Source of the DNA: Clostridiales bacterium UBA8153
GTDB lineage: Bacteria > Bacillota > Sulfobacillia > UBA8153
Direction: 5' to 3'
Assembly: GCA_003449495.1 (NCBI GenBank)
Contig: DMHJ01000007.1
Location: forward strand, 6,338-15,440
Length of the DNA: 9,103 nucleotides
In this document: positions 5,653-9,103 of the stretch, in pieces
How the letters are laid out: every line of letters starts with the position of its first letter
How positions within the stretch are numbered: the first letter of the stretch is position 1
Made by a program: the position numbers and the translations under genes
The notes under the pieces: model-generated
Told to the model about the DNA's origin: nothing
Seen by the model: the letters and a program-made list of their open reading frames with translations, nothing else
The model's database searches: none

Positions 5653-7242
5653 TCACCGCGGATTCACTTTCCGGGCATCGTTGAAGTGCACGGTCCCGTC
5701 CACCCCGATATGCAGACCCTGGAGGGCCCGGCGGTGGGCCCGGTAGGTGTAGGGGTAGAACAGGGAGATGATGGGCAGGTGTTCGCCGACCAGCCGCGAC
5801 AACTCGCCGTACTTGGCCGAGCGCTGGGTCATGTCCATAGTGGAGCGTCCAGCCTCCAGAATGGCGTCGACTTGGGGAGTCGACCAGATGGGATTGGCAT
5901 TGCTCGAATGGAAGGAGAAATACCAGATGTCCGGATCCGCCCAGTTCCAGGCCTGGAAGGCAATATCGTAGTTGTTGGCCCGCACCAGCTCGCGGATATA
6001 GGCCCGGCCCTGCTCCTCCACGGCAACCTCGATGCCGATGGCCCGCAACTGGGCCTGCACCACGGGCCCGGCCAGTCTCTGGACGGCCACGTCATTGGAG
6101 ACCAGCAGGGTCAAACGCAGGGCTCGGCCCCCCTTGCGCAAGATGCCGTCGGTGCCGGGCACGTAACCCAGCTCGGCCAAAAGCTGCTGGGCCCGGGCTA
6201 GGTTGTGCCCGCGCCTGGTCCTTAGCTCCGCCTCGACCGCGGCGTTGAAGGCCAGCTGCGCCGGAGACAGCAAGCCGTAAACGGGCTCGACGGTCGCATC
6301 GAGGGCCTGCTTGATGGCGTCTTTGTTGATGGCATAGTTGATAGCCTCACGGAACTTGAGGTCATTGAAGGGCGCCCGGTGCAAGTTGAAGCGTAGATAG
6401 GTCTGCCCGGCCGCCGGGGTGGTGATGAGGACAAGGTTGGGGTTGGCGGCAACCCGGGCCCGGTGCTCCAGGGCTATATCGGCAAAGTCCACATTGCCGG
6501 CCTCCAGCTCGGCCAACCGGGTGAAGCCATCCGGGATCACGCGTACGGTGATGGTCTCGAAATGCCACGGACCCCGGTTCTGCACAAAGGGCTTGTGGTC
6601 ACGGTAGTGCTCATTACGAGTCAAAGTGAAATGCGAGCCCTGTACCCACTCTTTGAGAAGGTACGGCCCGATGCCGATGGCCCGCCGGTTGAATGCTTCC
6701 TTGCCCACCCGGGTGGCTTCCTGTACATCCACGATGCCCGAGTAAGCGCTGGTCAAGACGGCCAAGAAGTTGGCCGGCGGGTTGCGGAAAGTCAACGTCA
6801 CCGTCTGGCCGTCGACGGTAGCCCGGTCCATATCTTCCCAGTCGGCGGCATAGGGCGAGATCTCCCGGTACCGCCTGATGGACGCCTCGATATCGGCGCC
6901 CGTTGCCGCCCGCCCGTTAGCGAACCTGAGGTCGCGTGGAAAGGTAAGGATGATCGACTTACCGTCTTGGGAAAAGGAGACGGCACTGGCCACTTGGGGC
7001 ACTAACCGCTCCCGGTTGAGGTCGAATACCACCGGAGCCGGAGAGATGAGTTCCTGGACAATGTTGGCCGTCCACACTTGCTGCACATCGGTGCCATCCA
7101 GCTCGGAGGCAACTGCCACCACCAGGGTCCTTAGCGCAGGGTCGGCCGTAGGGATAAGCCGGGCACACCCGGCCAACGAACCGGCGGTAAGTGCCGCCAC
7201 TACCGCCAGAGCCAGGGCGGCCCGGAAACTGGTCTTACGCAT
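5653..7242 (-). CDS. Family 5 extracellular solute-binding lipoprotein of a peptide-type ABC importer
   Basis: This is the substrate-capturing component of the importer, 529 residues and typical for SBP_bac_5 (DppA/OppA/NikA superfamily). The N-terminus MRKTSFRAALALAVVAALTA is a lipoprotein signal peptide, and LAGC (23-26) is a lipobox, so the mature protein would be anchored through Cys26. Family features include the domain opening RTLVVAVASELDGTD (38-52), RRAIGIGPYLLKEW (186-199), YLRFNLHRAPFNDLKFREAI without its ends (around 282-301), NYAINKDAI (302-310), and NNYDIAFQAWNWADPD (423-438) in the second lobe. ATG 7242 follows AGAGGTG (7256-7250) with 7-base spacing and begins exactly at the signal peptide. 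The frame is open to 7326, but that extension has no signal-like character. Family 5 proteins bind peptides, nickel, opines and other solutes. The deacylase gene next door suggests D-amino-acid-containing peptides or N-acyl amino acids, but the sequence does not settle this. Confidence 0.93.
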   Translation of the reverse strand: MRKTSFRAALALAVVAALTAGSLAGCARLIPTADPALRTLVVAVASELDGTDVQQVWTANIVQELISPAPVVFDLNRERLVPQVASAVSFSQDGKSIILTFPRDLRFANGRAATGADIEASIRRYREISPYAADWEDMDRATVDGQTVTLTFRNPPANFLAVLTSAYSGIVDVQEATRVGKEAFNRRAIGIGPYLLKEWVQGSHFTLTRNEHYRDHKPFVQNRGPWHFETITVRVIPDGFTRLAELEAGNVDFADIALEHRARVAANPNLVLITTPAAGQTYLRFNLHRAPFNDLKFREAINYAINKDAIKQALDATVEPVYGLLSPAQLAFNAAVEAELRTRRGHNLARAQQLLAELGYVPGTDGILRKGGRALRLTLLVSNDVAVQRLAGPVVQAQLRAIGIEVAVEEQGRAYIRELVRANNYDIAFQAWNWADPDIWYFSFHSSNANPIWSTPQVDAILEAGRSTMDMTQRSAKYGELSRLVGEHLPIISLFYPYTYRAHRRALQGLHIGVDGTVHFNDARKVNPR

Positions 7243-7528
7243 AACTATGCACCTCTTATTGAAGAGTCTGACGCCTACCGCAATGTCCACACCAGCCGTC
7301 GCCCCAGGTTTACGGGTCTCCGCCATCCCGCAGCCTGGTTATATGCCTGCAAATAGATGGTGCACTGGCGTATCCCTCCGCTCCGCCCTTTGCCTGCAGT
7401 TCATTAAGACACCCATACTTCGAGGTCCCGCCCCAAACTCCTTCTGCGCCGGCCAGAAAAAGCTGCATGTTTGTGCAATCCGATTCGCATAGACTTCCTA
7501 TTCCTGCACCCCGGGTCGGCGTGGGCGG
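7243..7528 (-). promoter_or_regulatory. 286-base upstream region of the binding-protein gene, candidate promoter
   Basis: This gap lies between the deacylase stop and the binding-protein start, with no convincing gene on either strand. It is noticeably less GC-rich than the genes. The best -10 candidate on the minus strand is TATAAC (7343-7338), which would give a leader of nearly 90 bases. The -35 region (AGTGCA, 17 bases upstream) is weak. TGCCTGCA occurs twice, at 7344-7351 and 7391-7398, 47 bases apart start to start, and AATCCGATT (7478-7486 area) is a short imperfect palindrome. Either could be a regulator site, but neither is strong. I see no good terminator directly after the deacylase, so read-through from it is possible. 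Confidence 0.35.
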
Positions 7529-9103
7529 CTACGGGCATGCGTGGCGGAGCACCCTTCCGGCCAGGATCTTGGTGGGATTCCCCCGGTCCAAGGCCACGCA
7601 GCCGTTGACCAGCACGAAGGAGATGCCCGTGGGATGCCGGTGCGGCGCGGCGAAGGTACCCGCGGGCGCGATCTCGGCCGGGTCGAACACTAGAAGATCC
7701 GCGAACGCTCCTTCGGTGATGAGGCCCCGGCCCGGGATGCGGGCAACCGTGGCCGGCAGCGACGTGCATTTCCGAATGGCCTCGGACAGCTCCAGCGCAC
7801 CTTGCTCGCGGACGTAGCGGCTGAACAGGCGCGGGTAGGTGCCCGTGCTGCGGGGATGTAGTTTTTCCGGGGGATGGACGGCGCCGGCAGTCTCGCTCAC
7901 AAACTCGTCGACGGTGGTCCCGTCACTGGAAACCATGGTCAGCGGGTGCTGCAGCTTCATCCTGATGTTGTCCTCGGACATCACGCCCATCGACGACCGG
8001 GTAAGGCCGCCGTCTGCCAGTAGCAGGTCGAAGCAGACGTCCAGTGGATCGGCCCGCCTCTCAAGGGCCAGATCTTCAACGGATTTACCCACATCGTCGG
8101 GGCGGGTGGTTTCAACGATGCCAATGGCACCCCATCCGAAACTAAGGGCCGGGTTGGTCCAATCGGGCACGCCGCGCTGTAGCTGTTGCCGTATTGCCTG
8201 CCGGGCCACCGGGTCGCCCATCCGCTCGAGCAGCACCCCTATGCCCTCTTCGGCAAGGGCCGGAGGGAGCACCTCGTAAAGGTAGCCTACGGCGGCAAAC
8301 GGAAACGGATACACATCGGCGGTGATCTCCACAGCATTCCGCCGGGCATCGTCCAAAAGGCGCAAGGCTGCGGCGGTCTTCCCCCAGGCATCACGCTGGT
8401 CGGCCTTGAGGTGGGCGATGTTAGTGCGGACACCGGAAAGACGTCCGGTGTCGATGGCCTCCACGATGGCCCCCAACCACTCCATGCGGGGAGCCTGTCC
8501 TTCACTACGCATGTGGGTGGCATACAGGCCATTGCAGGCAGCCACCACGCGGCACAGCTCAACCAATTCGGAGGTCTTGGCATTGCGACCCGGCGGGTAT
8601 TCCAGACCGGAGGAGAGACCAAAGGCACCTGCCTCCATGGCCAGCCTGACCTGGTGTCCCATGCCGGCGAGCTCGGCGGCGTCAAGGTCGATTCGCTCTC
8701 CTCCCTCACCTTCCGGCCCTAGCACGTACCTGCGGACCGTCCCGTGCCCCACCAGGGGCGCCATATTGATGCCCAGGCCGAGGCGCTCCTGGACCTGTAG
8801 GTATTCGCCAAAAGTCGTCCAAGGTTCCACGCCGGGTTCCGGCTCGGATGCCGAAGCGCTGGCTGCCGATGCAGGTAAGTCTGCTTGGTCCCCAAGCAGC
8901 CGGCTAAGCAGCGACTTGCCGTCACGGACGGGAGCGAGAGAGGACCCGCAGTTGCCGGTAACCTGGGTGGTGATCCCCTGGCAAAGGCTGGCCAGACCGA
9001 AACGATGCCTAACAAGAGTTTGATCGCTGTGGGAGTGAAGGTCGATAAAACCGGGACAGACCGCCCGGCCGGAAGCTTCAATGACTCGCCGGGCAGGAAC
9101 GTT
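7529..9103 (-). CDS. N-acyl-D-amino-acid deacylase (D-aminoacylase family amidohydrolase), N-terminus outside the window
   Basis: This cytoplasmic zinc amidohydrolase cleaves N-acyl-D-amino acids to a carboxylate and a free D-amino acid. The frame is open from TAG 7531-7529 to the right edge, 524 residues. A GTG at 8830 is internal, because clear family sequence continues upstream of it: VCPGFIDLHSHSD (residues 15-27 of the visible part) and QGITTQVTGNCGSSLAP (42-58). About 35-45 N-terminal residues are missing. Visible metal ligands expected from the family are His23 and His25 (HSH), Cys52 (NCG), His197 (ATHMRSEG), His231 (NIAHLKA) and Asp394 (VSSDG). Other signatures are LVGHGTVR, GAFGLSSGLEYPPG, HPRSTGTYPR and the closing HPTGISFVLVNG with LAGRVLR. 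An Ala/Ser-rich stretch, PASAASASASEPEPG (77-91), is an unusual linker. D-aminoacylase, N-acyl-D-glutamate deacylase and N-acyl-D-aspartate deacylase cannot be separated by eye. Its place upstream of a peptide importer supports a role in using imported D-amino-acid derivatives. Confidence 0.92.
   Translation of the reverse strand, partial: NVPARRVIEASGRAVCPGFIDLHSHSDQTLVRHRFGLASLCQGITTQVTGNCGSSLAPVRDGKSLLSRLLGDQADLPASAASASASEPEPGVEPWTTFGEYLQVQERLGLGINMAPLVGHGTVRRYVLGPEGEGGERIDLDAAELAGMGHQVRLAMEAGAFGLSSGLEYPPGRNAKTSELVELCRVVAACNGLYATHMRSEGQAPRMEWLGAIVEAIDTGRLSGVRTNIAHLKADQRDAWGKTAAALRLLDDARRNAVEITADVYPFPFAAVGYLYEVLPPALAEEGIGVLLERMGDPVARQAIRQQLQRGVPDWTNPALSFGWGAIGIVETTRPDDVGKSVEDLALERRADPLDVCFDLLLADGGLTRSSMGVMSEDNIRMKLQHPLTMVSSDGTTVDEFVSETAGAVHPPEKLHPRSTGTYPRLFSRYVREQGALELSEAIRKCTSLPATVARIPGRGLITEGAFADLLVFDPAEIAPAGTFAAPHRHPTGISFVLVNGCVALDRGNPTKILAGRVLRHACP

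Noticed and set aside
5140..6201. A 353-codon open frame on the plus strand across the start of dppB, the gap and the binding-protein gene
   Set aside because: It is antisense to two clearly identified genes, spans an intergenic hairpin and has no family motifs. GC-rich genes often leave long open antisense frames.
7243..7326. N-terminal extension of the binding protein to ATG 7326
   Set aside because: The extension lacks signal-peptide character, while ATG 7242 has a good ribosome binding site and begins directly at a lipoprotein signal.
7456..7466. Run of five T on the minus strand after the deacylase as part of an intrinsic terminator
   Set aside because: No adequate GC-rich stem precedes the T run in the direction of transcription. 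The nearby stem TTCTG/CAGAA lies on the wrong side of it.
8828..8830. GTG as the deacylase start
   Set aside because: It would remove the HxH and Cys metal ligands that are encoded in frame just upstream.
8322..9023. A 233-codon plus-strand open frame over the deacylase
   Set aside because: It is antisense to the deacylase, whose own frame carries all the metal-site motifs through this region.
8719..9081. A 120-codon minus-strand open frame that could be taken as a separate gene upstream of the deacylase
   Set aside because: The true frame here is the deacylase itself, which continues to the window edge with FIDLHSHSD and GNCG. The alternative frame has no recognisable content.
1..9103. Mobile elements, tRNA or rRNA genes, CRISPR arrays, integration sites
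   Set aside because: I looked for terminal inverted repeats with transposase-like frames, regularly spaced repeats and tRNA-like arms and saw none. The window is ordinary chromosomal coding sequence in this respect.

Overview
The window is a stretch of GC-rich bacterial chromosome (clearly above 60% GC by eye) with short intergenic gaps, Shine-Dalgarno-type leaders and ATGA stop/start overlaps. It shows no phage, transposon, integron or CRISPR signature. The gene content (an oligopeptide-type ABC importer with an N-acyl-D-amino-acid deacylase, plus a DUF368 membrane protein) fits a GC-rich, possibly thermophilic, bacterium such as a Firmicutes or Chloroflexi-like lineage. That placement is an impression from protein style, not a demonstrated assignment.

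Layout. Positions 1-451 (+ strand) hold the end of one small uncharacterised gene and a complete 66-residue uncharacterised gene that overlaps it by 29 bases. Both run rightwards and converge on everything else, which is on the minus strand. A 226-base convergent gap (452-677) carries terminator-like hairpins for both sides. Positions 678-1454 encode a DUF368 family membrane protein (the PopT-type polyprenyl-phosphate transporter family), apparently with its own promoter near 1510. From 5435 down to 1622 lies a tightly packed dppB-dppC-dppD-dppF type set: two permeases and two ATPases, with a 6-base gap between dppB and dppC and near-zero gaps or overlaps after that. Upstream of it (5653-7242) is the matching family 5 solute-binding lipoprotein, separated from dppB by 217 bases containing a strong 15-bp hairpin. 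Upstream again, from 7529 to the right edge, is a D-aminoacylase-type amidohydrolase whose first few dozen residues lie outside the window. Its reading frame continues without a stop from 8830 to 9103 and carries the HxH metal motif and the NCG cysteine.

How the genes fit together. The binding protein captures a peptide or acylated amino acid outside the membrane. DppB/DppC form the channel, DppD/DppF power import, and the deacylase can release a D-amino acid from an N-acyl-D-amino acid in the cytoplasm. All are transcribed in the same direction, so this looks like an import-and-deacylation cassette for D-amino-acid-containing compounds, possibly of cell-wall origin. The substrate is inferred from the neighbourhood only. 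The DUF368 protein, which belongs to a family recycling the lipid carrier of cell-wall synthesis, lies just downstream but probably forms its own transcription unit. I did not find convincing evidence of a wholly new system. The points most worth checking are the intercistronic hairpin, the substrate of the cassette and the two unidentified small genes at the left edge.
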